Made by a program: the position numbers and the translations under genes
Part shown: positions 47,362 to 63,844 of the stretch, piece by piece
Numbering within the stretch: the stretch's first letter is position 1
Layout: each line of letters begins with the position of its first letter
Notes under the pieces: generated by a model
Seen by the model: the letters and a program-made list of their open reading frames with translations, nothing else
The model's database searches: none
What the model was told of the DNA's origin: nothing
From: Variovorax sp. EL159
GTDB lineage: Bacteria > Pseudomonadota > Gammaproteobacteria > Burkholderiales > Burkholderiaceae_C
Direction of reading: 5' to 3'
Assembly: GCF_900100965.1 (NCBI RefSeq)
Contig: NZ_FMUJ01000001.1
Span: 296,272-360,271, forward strand
DNA length: 64,000 nucleotides

Positions 47362-48732
47362 ATGTCAAACACCGCAGCAATCGAGACGATGCCAGCGAGC
47401 ACTCCCAAGAAAGAAGACACCAGCGGTCTCAAGCGCGTCGTCGCCGCGTCGATGGTCGGGTCCATCGCGGAGTGGTACGAGTTCTTTCTTTACGGCACGG
47501 CCTCCGCGCTGGTGTTCGGCACGCACTTCTTCAAGCAGACCGGCAATCCGATCGATGGTGTGCTCGCGGCCTTCGCGCTGTACGCGGTGGGGTTCGCAGC
47601 CCGGCCGCTGGGCGGGATCGTGTTCGGCCACTACGGGGACAAGATCGGCCGCAAGACGCTGCTGCAGATCAGCTTGATCGTCGTCGGCATCACCACCTTT
47701 CTGATGGGCTGCCTGCCGACCTTCGATGCCATCGGCTATTGGGCGCCGGTGCTGCTGGTGAGCCTGCGGCTGATCCAGGGCTTTGCGTTCGGCGGCGAGT
47801 GGGGCGGTGCGGTGATCCTCGTGAGCGAGCACAGCCCTGACAACCGTCGCGGCTTCTGGGCCAGTTGGCCGCAGGCGGGCGTACCCGCGGGCAACCTGAT
47901 CGCCACCGTGGTCCTGCTGCTGTTGTCCTCGACGCTGAGCGAATCGGACTTTCTCGGCTGGGGCTGGCGCGTGGCCTTCTGGTTCTCGGCCGTGGTCGTG
48001 CTGATCGGCTACTGGATCCGCAAGCGGGTGGACGACGCGCCGATCTTCAAGGAGTCGCAAGCACGCCAGCAGGAGGTCAAGCAGCAGGAGATGCGCCTCG
48101 TGCAGGTGCTCAAGTACCACTGGCGCGAAGTGCTGATCGGCATCGGCGCCCGCTTCGCGGAGAACATCCTGTACTACATGGTGGTCACCTTCTCGCTCAC
48201 CTACCTGAAGATGATCGTGGGCATGAACACCTCGCGCATCCTTCTGCTGATGTTCGGTGCGCACGCCATCCACTTCCTGCTGATTCCGGTGATGGGCCAT
48301 CTGTCCGATGTGATCGGCCGCAAGCCGGTGTACATGATCGGCGCGGTGCTCACTGCGTTCTGGGGCTTCGTCGGCTTTCCCATGATGGACACCGGCAACG
48401 AGTGGCTCATCATGGCTGCGATCGTGTTGGGGCTGGGCATCGAGTCGATGACTTATTCGCCGTACTCGGCGCTGATGACCGAGTTGTTCCCCACACGGAT
48501 CCGCTACACCGCGCTGTCGTTGTGCTACCAGGTCGCGCCGCTGCTCGCCGGCTCGCTGACTCCGTGGATCTCGCTCACGCTGCTCAAGCACTACAAGTCG
48601 TCCACGCCCATCGCGCTGTACCTGGTCGGTGCGGCGCTGATCTCCATCGTCGCCGTCAGCTTTGCGAAGGAAACCAAGGGCAAGTCGCTGCGCGAGATCG
48701 ATGCCGCCGATGCGGCACGCCGCCCGCACTGA
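47362..48732 (+). CDS. MFS transporter, metabolite:H+ symporter (MHS/ProP-like) family
   Basis: 456 residues from the ATG at 47362; the same frame is open much farther upstream, but only across the gap and the end of the previous gene. About 12 helices. MHS landmarks: [19 protein letters not shown] at helix 1, [20 protein letters not shown] between helices 2 and 3, and [20 protein letters not shown]. Relatives import dicarboxylates, shikimate, ketoglutarate or osmolytes with protons. Paired with the DapA-type enzyme, it likely supplies its substrate. Confidence 0.9.
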   Translation: MSNTAAIETMPASTPKKEDTSGLKRVVAASMVGSIAEWYEFFLYGTASALVFGTHFFKQTGNPIDGVLAAFALYAVGFAARPLGGIVFGHYGDKIGRKTLLQISLIVVGITTFLMGCLPTFDAIGYWAPVLLVSLRLIQGFAFGGEWGGAVILVSEHSPDNRRGFWASWPQAGVPAGNLIATVVLLLLSSTLSESDFLGWGWRVAFWFSAVVVLIGYWIRKRVDDAPIFKESQARQQEVKQQEMRLVQVLKYHWREVLIGIGARFAENILYYMVVTFSLTYLKMIVGMNTSRILLLMFGAHAIHFLLIPVMGHLSDVIGRKPVYMIGAVLTAFWGFVGFPMMDTGNEWLIMAAIVLGLGIESMTYSPYSALMTELFPTRIRYTALSLCYQVAPLLAGSLTPWISLTLLKHYKSSTPIALYLVGAALISIVAVSFAKETKGKSLREIDAADAARRPH

Positions 48733-49006
48733 TCCGCCTTCAGGTCTTCGACCCAGTGCCTCATCGCCGAGTCGAGGGGCAATCTCTTCATCACTCGTTC
48801 TGGCGCGTCGTTTCGGGAGACGAGGCGGCATGGGCTGTACGGCGACGCAGCCCGCGCCATGAAGGAGTCAAGACGCCGACGGATTGGGCGATCGATCTGA
48901 TGCAACCCGCTTGAAGCCTGGGCCAGACGGGCAGGGCGGCACAATGGGCGTGCAGGCGATGACGACAGTTGTGTCGAGCGCAATGAACCACCCACGAGCG
49001 GGCACC

Positions 49007-49390
49007 ATGAATCACCCTTTCGCAGAACTGATAGACCTGAACTTCGAAGAAGTGAAGGGCGGCTCAAGCACGCTGACGCTGGTTGTTGCACCACAGCACT
49101 TGAATCCCCATGAGGTGGTGCACGGTGCCGTCCTGTTCGCAATGGCCGATACGGGCATGGGATCGGCGCTCTACCCAACGCTGGAGGCGGGCGAGATCTG
49201 CGCCACGATCGAGATCAAGATCAACTATTTCAAGCCCGTTTTTCAAGGCCGGCTCGTCTGCAAGACCGAACTCGTCAACCGGGGCAAGACCGTTGCGAAC
49301 CTGGAGTCGCGGCTGTACGTGGACGAAGTCCTCGTGGCGCACGCAAATGGGAACTACGCAATCTTTCGTCCCCGGCGTGCCGAGGCATAA
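49007..49390 (+). CDS. PaaI-family hotdog thioesterase 1
   Basis: 127 residues from the ATG at 49007; another in-frame ATG at 48983 would add MNHPRAGT. The hotdog signature is HGAVLFAMADTGMGSAL with the conserved HG and Asp, followed by ATIEIKINYFKPVFQGRLVC. Such enzymes hydrolyse acyl- or aryl-CoA. It lies 24 bases before a second hotdog gene. Confidence 0.8.
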   Translation: MNHPFAELIDLNFEEVKGGSSTLTLVVAPQHLNPHEVVHGAVLFAMADTGMGSALYPTLEAGEICATIEIKINYFKPVFQGRLVCKTELVNRGKTVANLESRLYVDEVLVAHANGNYAIFRPRRAEA

Positions 49391-49414
49391 CCCCTTCATC
49401 AGCGACACGAACCA

Positions 49415-49828
49415 ATGAACGACGATCTGGAAGCCCGAATCCGCTCGGGCCAGGCACTGTCCGAATCGATGGGCAACTTCCACGTGACCGGGTGGGAGCC
49501 CGAGCGCAAGCTGCTCCAGGCAGCCTTCACCGTGCGACGCGAGTATTGCCACACGAACGGCACGATTGCGCAGGGCGGGTTCATCACCGCCTGGCTCGAC
49601 GCCGCCATGGCTCATGCCGTCATGCATGACACGGACCAGACGCAGACCGTCTTCAGCCTCGAGATCAAGGTGAGCTTCTATGAAAAAGTCGGCCCGGGCG
49701 AGGGACGGGTCGAAGGGCGCGTGATCAGGCGTGGAAAGCGCATTGCGTTTCTCGAAGCCGCGCTCTACAACCCCGACGGCAAGCTGGCCGCCGAGGCCTC
49801 TTCAACCGGGGTGTTGGCGAGCCTCTAG
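49415..49828 (+). CDS. PaaI-family hotdog thioesterase 2
   Basis: 137 residues. The hotdog core is NGTIAQGGFITAWLDAAMAH with the conserved Gln-Gly-Gly and Asp, followed by SLEIKVSFYEKVGPGEGRVE. It is clearly related to the preceding gene in fold but shares little sequence, so it is not a recent duplicate. A two-subunit or two-substrate arrangement is possible. A 247-base gap follows before the channel gene. Confidence 0.8.
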   Translation: MNDDLEARIRSGQALSESMGNFHVTGWEPERKLLQAAFTVRREYCHTNGTIAQGGFITAWLDAAMAHAVMHDTDQTQTVFSLEIKVSFYEKVGPGEGRVEGRVIRRGKRIAFLEAALYNPDGKLAAEASSTGVLASL

Positions 49829-50075
49829 AGCGGCAGCGCCGATCCGAGAGCGGTGCTTGATCTGCATCTGCAAGCTCTGATGCCGGCCAGATTCGATCGC
49901 AGCAGCGAAGGCCTGCTGTTGCCGGCTGAACGCGGCAGTTAATTTGGCACGCCTGAGCCGACAGAGTTCGCAGAGGCGCCCAACCCACGCTTCTCCCTGG
50001 CAGATCGAACTGCTATAAACAACCGCGAGCGGCCAAGGGACGCCCATTCCGGGCAATCACCAAGGAGAAGAAACC

Positions 50076-51533
50076 ATGGATATCTCGGTATTTACGGTAG
50101 CGATGCAAGACGCGGTGGGTCATCAGTTGCCCCGGCTTCTGGGAGCACTTGCAATCTTCGCGTTGGGATGGTTGATTGCGGTGGCGGCGCGCGCAGCGAT
50201 TCGCCGGTTGCTGAATGCCACACGCCTGAACGAGCGCATCAGCAGCAGCACGGGGTCTCGCGTCGATGCGGAATCGCCGGTCGCCGTCGTCGTGTTCTGG
50301 CTCGTGTTGCTGGCAGGCTTGGTGGCCGCTTTGGGCACGCTGGACCTTTCAACACTGTCTTCTCCGCTGGCGACCATGCTGACGGACGTGCTGCGCTTCC
50401 TGCCGCGCGTCTTCGCGGCCGCCGTGCTGAGTTTGGTGGCCTGGGTCTTGGCCAGCCTGATCAAGCTGGGCGTGAACAAGGCATTGGACGCCACCAGCCT
50501 CGACGAAAAGCTGAGTGCCGAAGCCGGCATGGCCCCCATGGCCCAGAGCGTCGGCAACGTGATCTTCTGGCTCGTCATCCTGTTGTTCCTGCCGGCCATC
50601 CTCGGCGCCTTGCAAATGACGGGGCTGCTGGAGCCGGTGAAGAGCATGCTCGACAAGCTGCTCGCCATGGCGCCGAACATCCTCGCGGCCATCCTGATCG
50701 GCGTGATCGGTTGGGTGTTGGCCAAGGTGCTGCGGGGCCTCGTGACCAACCTGCTCGCCGCGGGCGGCATCGACAACATCAACAGCAAGATCGGCCTCGA
50801 CGGCGGCTTTCGCCTGTCCAAGCTGGCGGGCACCGTCGTCTACATCCTGATCTTCGTGCCCTCGCTGATCAGTGCACTCGATGCGCTCAAGATCGAAGCC
50901 ATCAGCGGCCCGGCGACGCGCATGCTTTCCCAATTGCTGGAGGCGGTGCCGCACATCGTGGCGGCGGCGATCATCCTTACGCTGACGTGGTTCGTTGCGC
51001 GGTTCGCGAGCGAGCTGCTCAAGAAGCTGCTCGAGCAACTCGATGCCGACAGCCTCCCCGCCAAGATCGGGCTGGGACAGGCGCTCAGCGGCAGCTTTGC
51101 GCCTTCGCGGCTGGCGTCGGGCTTGTTGATGTTCTTCGCCATGCTGTTCGCTGTGGTCGAGGCCGCCAATCAACTCGGGTTCGGCGAAATGCGCAGCATG
51201 CTCGGCACCTTCACGCGTTTCGGGGCCGACATCGTGCTGGGCAGCGTGATCATGCTGATCGGCTTCTGGCTTTCCAACGTCGCCTTCCAGGCGTTGAGCC
51301 GGGCGGAGAGTTCTTCTGGCCTTCTGGCCAATATCGCGCGCTTTGCCATCCTCGGGCTGGTGATTGCGATGGGCTTGCGTGCGATGGGCGTCGCCAATGA
51401 AATCGTCTTCCTGGCCTTTGGGCTGACGCTGGGCGCTGTTGCTGTGGCGGCAGCACTGGCCTTCGGCCTGGGTGGACGCGAAGCGGCCGGCAAGCTGCTG
51501 GACCACTGGGTGCAGAAGATCTCCGGGAAGTAA
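50076..51533 (+). CDS. Mechanosensitive-channel-related TM-helix-repeat protein (CmpX-like)
   Basis: 485 residues; CAAGGAGAAG precedes the ATG. Five or so repeats of the TM_helix type (hydrophobic helix, glycine-rich turn, amphipathic helix), for example LPRLLGALAIFALGWLIAVA, FLPRVFAAAVLSLVAWVLAS, MAPNILAAILIGVIGWVLAK and VPHIVAAAIILTLTWFVARF. A last segment (LAFGLTLGAVAVAAALAFGL then GGREAAGK) resembles the MscS pore helix. Relatives such as Pseudomonas CmpX affect membrane tension and surface signalling. A full MscS beta domain is absent. Confidence 0.8.
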   Translation: MDISVFTVAMQDAVGHQLPRLLGALAIFALGWLIAVAARAAIRRLLNATRLNERISSSTGSRVDAESPVAVVVFWLVLLAGLVAALGTLDLSTLSSPLATMLTDVLRFLPRVFAAAVLSLVAWVLASLIKLGVNKALDATSLDEKLSAEAGMAPMAQSVGNVIFWLVILLFLPAILGALQMTGLLEPVKSMLDKLLAMAPNILAAILIGVIGWVLAKVLRGLVTNLLAAGGIDNINSKIGLDGGFRLSKLAGTVVYILIFVPSLISALDALKIEAISGPATRMLSQLLEAVPHIVAAAIILTLTWFVARFASELLKKLLEQLDADSLPAKIGLGQALSGSFAPSRLASGLLMFFAMLFAVVEAANQLGFGEMRSMLGTFTRFGADIVLGSVIMLIGFWLSNVAFQALSRAESSSGLLANIARFAILGLVIAMGLRAMGVANEIVFLAFGLTLGAVAVAAALAFGLGGREAAGKLLDHWVQKISGK

Positions 51534-51718
51534 GAGCGGAGCTGGCGGTCCGTCCGCCTTCGCTCCGCTTGAAGTCTGCTGCCGAGACGATCAGAAGAGA
51601 GGCCCCTCGCAGGGCCTTGAAGACTCCCTGATGCCATTGCCTGTTCGCACGTCTAGGCAAGCAGTGTTCCTGCTCTTGATTCCGTCTTTGACTGCACTGC
51701 CATCGTTAGGAGGCAAGC

Positions 51719-52372
51719 ATGGAACACGTGTTGGCAAATCGGATCGTCAAGATCCGCTCCGAACTCGACCGGCTGAAGACGTCGGACCTGGAGACCACCA
51801 TCATCGATCTCGGTGACCGCGAAGTGGTCGGCTACCGGTGCGGGATACACGGCGCATCCGTGCATCGTTACGAACTCGCAGCCCCCGTGAACCTGGATGA
51901 GCTCGCTGAATTCGAACGCCGGGTGGGCGTCCGCCTGCCACTTGAATATCGTGAATGGCTGACCCAGGTGAGCGACGGCGGCGCCGGTCCCATGCACGGT
52001 GTGTTTCCACTGGCCGAGGAGGCCGAAAACGCCGCAGTCGACTACGCCGCCGATTTTTCCTTCACCGCCGAGAACCCCTGTGCGCCTGTACCCGAGGGAG
52101 CAGATGCGCGGTGGTCGCAGAACATCGAACGGATCTACCGCGGCATGACCTTCCTTGCGGACGAGGGGTGTGGCATGTACAACCTCCTGATCCTCCGAGG
52201 TCCCGCCTCCGGGCAAGTCTGGTGGCACAGCTATGAGCATGCCTCTGCAACGCCGATCCTTCATCCCGAGACCCTCAGGCCGCTGACATTTCTGGATTGG
52301 TACGAACTATGGCTGGGGCGTGCACTCGACCCGAGCCAAGATCAGGTGGGAAGCTTCGGGGAGTTTGTCTAA
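51719..52372 (+). CDS. SMI1/KNR4 (SUKH) family protein
   Basis: 217 residues; AGGAGG is ideally placed before the ATG. The SUKH core includes LAEFERRVGVRLPLEYREWL, TQVSDGGAGPMHGVFPL and the closing FLDWYELWLGRAL. SUKH domains are common immunity proteins against secreted nuclease toxins and also occur as lone housekeeping genes. No toxin, VgrG, Rhs or contact-dependent inhibition gene is adjacent, so this is an orphan. The following 950 bases have fewer recognisable genes and somewhat lower GC. Confidence 0.82.
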   Translation: MEHVLANRIVKIRSELDRLKTSDLETTIIDLGDREVVGYRCGIHGASVHRYELAAPVNLDELAEFERRVGVRLPLEYREWLTQVSDGGAGPMHGVFPLAEEAENAAVDYAADFSFTAENPCAPVPEGADARWSQNIERIYRGMTFLADEGCGMYNLLILRGPASGQVWWHSYEHASATPILHPETLRPLTFLDWYELWLGRALDPSQDQVGSFGEFV

Positions 52373-52480
52373 CTGCCCTGGGGAGTGGTTCTGGCTTGTG
52401 ATCGCTGTTCGTGCCGCAATCCGGTGCCGCTACTCAATCTGGAGCAGTCGGCGATGGAAATCAGCAACTCGTGATGCGCA

Positions 52481-52714
52481 CTACGCCGATCCGACAGCGC
52501 CTTGATGGATCGCTTGCGAGGCACCCGACGTGCCTTGATTGAGTGGCTGGATCTCGAGTGGATCGCAGGGGCTGCTGATCTGATTTCCATCGAATCGCAC
52601 TCGAATGAGCAGGCCGGCCGTGCCGGTGACTGTGCCGAGTCTGCTGCCACACCGCACACGGCTCCCTCTCTCGAGATGGAGCCCATGCAGTCTGCAAAAT
52701 TCTTTCAGAGTCAT
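52481..52714 (-). CDS. Possible small protein with SH3-like segment
   Basis: 77 residues from the ATG at 52714. The centre (GSRVRCGSRLGTVTGTAGLL then IRVRFDG) has the short turn-rich beta pattern of KOW/SH3-like folds, after a helix-like MTLKEFCRLHGLHLERG. I do not recognise a family with certainty; small proteins of this look occur in mobile elements. GAGCAG upstream is a weak ribosome site. Confidence 0.4.
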   Translation of the reverse strand: MTLKEFCRLHGLHLERGSRVRCGSRLGTVTGTAGLLIRVRFDGNQISSPCDPLEIQPLNQGTSGASQAIHQGAVGSA

Positions 52715-53227
52715 CTTGCTGCTCACAGGTTGAATTGTCAGCAGATTGTTGATTGCAGTCGAATGGATTCCCCTTCCAAAATTCACTTACGCATGTAGGA
52801 AGGGTGCCCGCAACCGTGACAGGAGCCAGGGAGCCCATCCATGGTCACTTGCACGGCAATGAGCGCCGCACCTGACCAGCTGATCTGCCGCAGCGACCGA
52901 CTTCGCACCCAACCAAAGGGCCGTACCGCCCCAGCCTTCGGTACCGACAACACGCATGGTCGGAAGGGGCTCTGAAATACCCCTAAGCATCGAACTAGAA
53001 GTTGCTGCGCTGCAACATCCTTCGGGCGCATTTCCCCCTCGAAATACGATGAAAGCCTTCGATTCTTGAAGCTGCGATTTGGATCGCAACTTCAGGATGA
53101 AATCTTTCGCGTTCAGTGTCCAGCGCGAAATATTGATACCCCAAAAAGCGTCACTGAAATCGTTGCAACCACTTGTACATTGGTTTGGAAATGTGAGCCG
53201 ATTGTTAAACGAAGCCAGGGCATTTCT

Positions 53228-53247
53228 CCCCGTGCACTCCCCGTGCA
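53228..53247. promoter_or_regulatory. Direct repeat upstream of the NRPS gene
   Basis: CCCCGTGCA occurs at 53228-53236 and again at 53239-53247, an 11-base period that puts both copies on one face of the helix, 73-92 bases before the ATG. It may be an activator site for the cluster. The rest of the promoter is not clear. Confidence 0.35.
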
Positions 53248-53319
53248 GGGAGGGTTCCAGCTGTCCGTTTCGATTGCGCACGCATCGTTGCCGATTTCAT
53301 TCAAGACCTGGAGTAGTGC

Positions 53320-60807
<7,488 letters not shown>

Positions 60808-60815
60808 GAGGACCG

Positions 60816-62135
60816 ATGGCACGCTATCTCATTGCGGCAACCGCGTTGCCGGGGCATGTGCTGCCGATGCTGGCCATCGCGCAGCATCTGGTGGGCCTGG
60901 GGCACGAGGTGCGGGTGCACACCGCGAGCCAGTTCAAGGCGCAGGCCGAGGCGACCGGCGCCAGCTTCACGGCATTCGAGTCTTCGATTGACTACGACTA
61001 CCGGCAGCTCGACCAGCGCTTTCCCGAACGCCTGCGCCTGTCTTCGGCGCATGCGCAGTTGTGCTTTGGCCTGAAGCATTTCTTCGCGGATGCGATGGCG
61101 CCGCAGTTGAAGGGCCTTCGCGGCATCCTGCAGGACTTCAGGGCCGATGCCATCGTGGTCGACACGATGTTCTGCGGCACCTTTCCGCTGCTGCTGGGCG
61201 CGCGCTCGGCCCGTCCGGCGGTGGTTGCCATCGGCATTTCGGCGTTGCCGCTGTCCAGTTGCGACACGGCCTTCTTCGGCACCGCGCTGCCGCCGTCGTC
61301 CACACCGGAAGGGCGGGCGCGCAACCGTTCGATGAACACCAACCTCAAACAGGCGATGTTCGGCGAGGTGCAGCGCTATTTCGATGCCTTGCTGGCGTGC
61401 ATGGCCTTGCCCGCGCTGCCGGATTTCTTCATCGACGCGATGGTCACGCTGCCCGACCTGTACCTGCAGGCCACGGCCGCGTCCTTCGAGTACCCGCGCA
61501 GCGACCTGCCGGCGTCGGTGCATTTCGTCGGTCCGCTGCTCGGGCCTGCCAGCCGCGACTTCACGCTGCCCGACTGGTGGCACGAACTGGACGACGGCCG
61601 CCCGGTCGTGCTGGTCACGCAGGGCACGCTGGCCAACCAGAATCCGGCGCAATTGATCGGCCCGACCTTGCAGGCCCTGGCAGGCGACAAGGGCATTCAG
61701 GTCATCGCCACCACCGGCGGCCCGGTGCCTGCCGCGTTGAGTGCGAACGTGCCGGCCAACGCCCGCGTGCTGCCGTTCCTGCCTTACGACCGGTTGCTGC
61801 CCAAGGTGCATGCGATGGTCACCAATGGCGGCTACGGCTCGGTCAACCACGCGCTCAGCCTCGGTGTGCCGCTGGTGGTGGCGGGCGGTACCGAGGAAAA
61901 GCCCGAGATTGCCGCGCGCGTGGCCTGGTCGGGGGCAGGCATCAATCTCGGCAGTGGCCAGCCCGGTGCCCGGCAGATCGGCGACGCCGTGCGCAAGGTG
62001 CTGGGGCCTTCCACCTACCGGCAGCGCGCCGCCGTGCTGCGCGAGGACTTCGCGCGCCATCACGCGCTGGACGGCATCGCGCAGGCCCTCGCCGCGCTTC
62101 AGCACACCACCCCCGCATCCGCGGAAATGGCTTGA
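60816..62135 (+). CDS. GT1-family glycosyltransferase (MGT/RhlB-like)
   Basis: 439 residues, 8 bases after the NRPS stop with AGGAGG before the ATG. N-terminal domain starts ARYLIAATALPGHVLPMLAI with the acceptor-side GHVLPM motif. The C-terminal nucleotide-sugar domain has PVVLVTQGTLANQN, VLPFLPYDRLLPKVHAMVTN and GGYGSVNHALSLGVPLVVAG. The family includes RhlB and macrolide or flavonoid transferases and acts on hydroxyl groups of small lipophilic acceptors. Placement right behind the NRPS makes the reductively released (acyl)dipeptide the expected acceptor. The sugar is unknown; TDP-rhamnose genes are not in the window. Confidence 0.88.
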   Translation: MARYLIAATALPGHVLPMLAIAQHLVGLGHEVRVHTASQFKAQAEATGASFTAFESSIDYDYRQLDQRFPERLRLSSAHAQLCFGLKHFFADAMAPQLKGLRGILQDFRADAIVVDTMFCGTFPLLLGARSARPAVVAIGISALPLSSCDTAFFGTALPPSSTPEGRARNRSMNTNLKQAMFGEVQRYFDALLACMALPALPDFFIDAMVTLPDLYLQATAASFEYPRSDLPASVHFVGPLLGPASRDFTLPDWWHELDDGRPVVLVTQGTLANQNPAQLIGPTLQALAGDKGIQVIATTGGPVPAALSANVPANARVLPFLPYDRLLPKVHAMVTNGGYGSVNHALSLGVPLVVAGGTEEKPEIAARVAWSGAGINLGSGQPGARQIGDAVRKVLGPSTYRQRAAVLREDFARHHALDGIAQALAALQHTTPASAEMA

Positions 62136-62157
62136 ACACCCAACAAGGAAACCGACG

Positions 62158-62379
62158 ATGAGCAATCCGTTTGACGACAAGAGCGCCAGCTTTCAGGTGC
62201 TGGTGAATGAAGAAGGGCAGCACTCGCTGTGGCCCGCTTTCATCGCCGTTCCCGCCGGCTGGACGGTGGCCCTGGCGGCAACCGACCGGGCCGCCTGCGA
62301 CGACTTCATCGAGGCCCACTGGCGCGACATGCGGCCGCGCTCGCTGGTGGCCAAGGATCTCGATGCCGCCAAGGCATGA
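62158..62379 (+). CDS. MbtH-family NRPS accessory protein
   Basis: 73 residues. The MbtH signature is complete: SFQVLVNEEGQHSLWPAFIA, VPAGW, and HWRDMRPRSL near the end. MbtH proteins bind and activate adenylation domains. Its ATG is preceded by AAGGAAACC. The start region closely resembles the one of the gene at 63841. It supports the NRPS being functional. Confidence 0.95.
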   Translation: MSNPFDDKSASFQVLVNEEGQHSLWPAFIAVPAGWTVALAATDRAACDDFIEAHWRDMRPRSLVAKDLDAAKA

Positions 62380-62573
62380 GGATGTTCGCCCTGCATCGGC
62401 GCGGTGCCGCATGGGCGTATGCATCGCTGTTCCAGTCGCCGGCAGTTGGTGATGCGACCGGCGCCTGCGCGCCCGACAGGGAGCGTGCCGGGCCTGCGGA
62501 GGGGAGAAGCGGCAATCCCGCAAAGCCGCCGCGAGCTACGCTGCAGCAGCAACGCAGGCCGCGCCGGCGATGA
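62376..62573 (+). CDS. Possible coupling ORF between mbtH and the acyltransferase gene
   Basis: 65 codons. Its ATG overlaps the mbtH stop (ATGA at 62376-62379) and its stop overlaps the next ATG (ATGA at 62570-62573), so it bridges what would otherwise be a 190-base gap without interruption. The product is Arg/Ala/Pro-rich and resembles no family. It could be a real small protein, a translation relay, or coincidence. Confidence 0.3.
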   Translation: MRMFALHRRGAAWAYASLFQSPAVGDATGACAPDRERAGPAEGRSGNPAKPPRATLQQQRRPRRR

Positions 62574-63844
62574 GTGTCTTCTCCGTCTGGCCGTACTTCG
62601 TGCTCGTGCTGATCGTGCTCGGCATGCTGATGCTGCCGGTCTTCAGCGCGGCCGACGAGCCGCTGCAGCGCAACCAGCGCACCGCAACGCTCGACGGCCT
62701 GCGCGGCTTTCTCGCGCTGAGCGTCTTCGTGCATCACCTGATGGTGACCCACGGCTACATCGAGCGCGGCGAATGGACGTTTCCGCCGTCGGGCTTCCAC
62801 ACCCTGCTTGGACAGGGCGGCGTGGGTGTCTTCTTCATGATCACGGGCTTCCTGTTCTGGGGCAAATTGCTCGATGCCGAGGGCCGGCCGGACTGGCGCA
62901 GCCTCTACCTCGGCCGGTTGTGGCGCATCGGCCCGACGTACCTGCTGGCGGTCGGCCTGATGTTTCTCGTCGTCGCCTGGAAAACCGGCTTCGTGCTCAG
63001 GGAGCCGGCGTGGTCCGTGCTGGCTGCGGCGCTGCAGTGGCTGGCCCTTGGCATCGTGCCGCGGCAGCCCGATATCAACGGCTACGTCGGGACGACCTTG
63101 ATCCTCGCGGGCGTGACCTGGACGGTCTTCGTGGAATGGCTGTTCTACGGATCGCTGCGCCTGATGGCGCCGCTCGCGCGTGGCGGGCGAACGCCGCGCT
63201 TCGTTGCCGCCGGCTTGTTGTTGCTGTGCCTGCCGGCGCTGACGGTCGCGGCGCTGCCATCGGCCGGCTCGCCGACGAAGCCCACGCTGGCGCTGGTGAT
63301 CGGCGCGCTGGCCTGGGTGCTGGCGTCGTTCCTGTTGGGGATGCTGTCGGCGTGGCTGCTTCGGAACGATGGCGTGAGCCGGGCCAGAGCGCGCCTGCCG
63401 GAGTGGGCGGCCTCGCTGCTCGCGCTGCTCTGCCTGGCCGCCGTGTTCATCGGGTTCCCGCACATGGTGGGCCCTGTTCAGGTCTTGCTGCTCTGGGGCT
63501 TCTTTCACCTGGTCTGCAGCGACAGCACGCTGTATGGCCTGCTGGCCACGCGCGTGGCCCGGCGCATGAGCACGGTGAGCTACAGCATCTACTTGCTGCA
63601 GGGACTCGTGCTGACCGTGATCTTCGCGATGCCATCGGTGCGCGATTTCGCGATGGCCGGGGCGATGCAGTACTGGATGGTGGGCACGCTGTGCGCGCTG
63701 CTGCTCGTGGCGGCATCGGTCGCGAGCTATCGCTTCGTCGAGAAGCCGGGCATTGCACGTGGCAGGCGTGCGCGTTCTGGCGCCACGATCCGCGGCATTC
63801 ATGGCAATGGATTGAAGCAACCTCTGCAAGGAACGCGACCATGA
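62570..63844 (+). CDS. Acyltransferase-3 family membrane protein
   Basis: 424 residues with about ten hydrophobic helices. The acyltransferase-3 motif begins TATLDGLRGFLALSVFVHHL, with the catalytic His, then GGVGVFFMITGFLFWGKLLD, YLGRLWRIGPTYLLAVGLM and the late STVSYSIYLLQGLVLTVIF. Such proteins acylate (often acetylate) sugars of surface polymers, antibiotics or glycolipids from the membrane. Here the likely target is the sugar or hydroxyl of the NRPS product. It ends in a short basic cytoplasmic tail. The stop overlaps the start of the next gene. Confidence 0.88.
   Translation: MSVFSVWPYFVLVLIVLGMLMLPVFSAADEPLQRNQRTATLDGLRGFLALSVFVHHLMVTHGYIERGEWTFPPSGFHTLLGQGGVGVFFMITGFLFWGKLLDAEGRPDWRSLYLGRLWRIGPTYLLAVGLMFLVVAWKTGFVLREPAWSVLAAALQWLALGIVPRQPDINGYVGTTLILAGVTWTVFVEWLFYGSLRLMAPLARGGRTPRFVAAGLLLLCLPALTVAALPSAGSPTKPTLALVIGALAWVLASFLLGMLSAWLLRNDGVSRARARLPEWAASLLALLCLAAVFIGFPHMVGPVQVLLLWGFFHLVCSDSTLYGLLATRVARRMSTVSYSIYLLQGLVLTVIFAMPSVRDFAMAGAMQYWMVGTLCALLLVAASVASYRFVEKPGIARGRRARSGATIRGIHGNGLKQPLQGTRP

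Larger units (their letters stand above)
52373..53319. other. Gene-poor region upstream of the NRPS
   Basis: 947 bases with, at most, one small minus-strand gene (52481-52714). Base composition is lower in GC than the surroundings and the remaining reading frames have serine-, cysteine- and arginine-rich sequences typical of non-coding DNA. The right end must contain the NRPS promoter; a 9-base direct repeat is at 53228-53247. Confidence 0.55.

Noticed and set aside
52787..53281. A 164-codon minus-strand frame just before the NRPS
   Set aside because: Its composition is Ser/Cys/Trp-rich with no hydrophobic pattern, no ribosome site and no family match.
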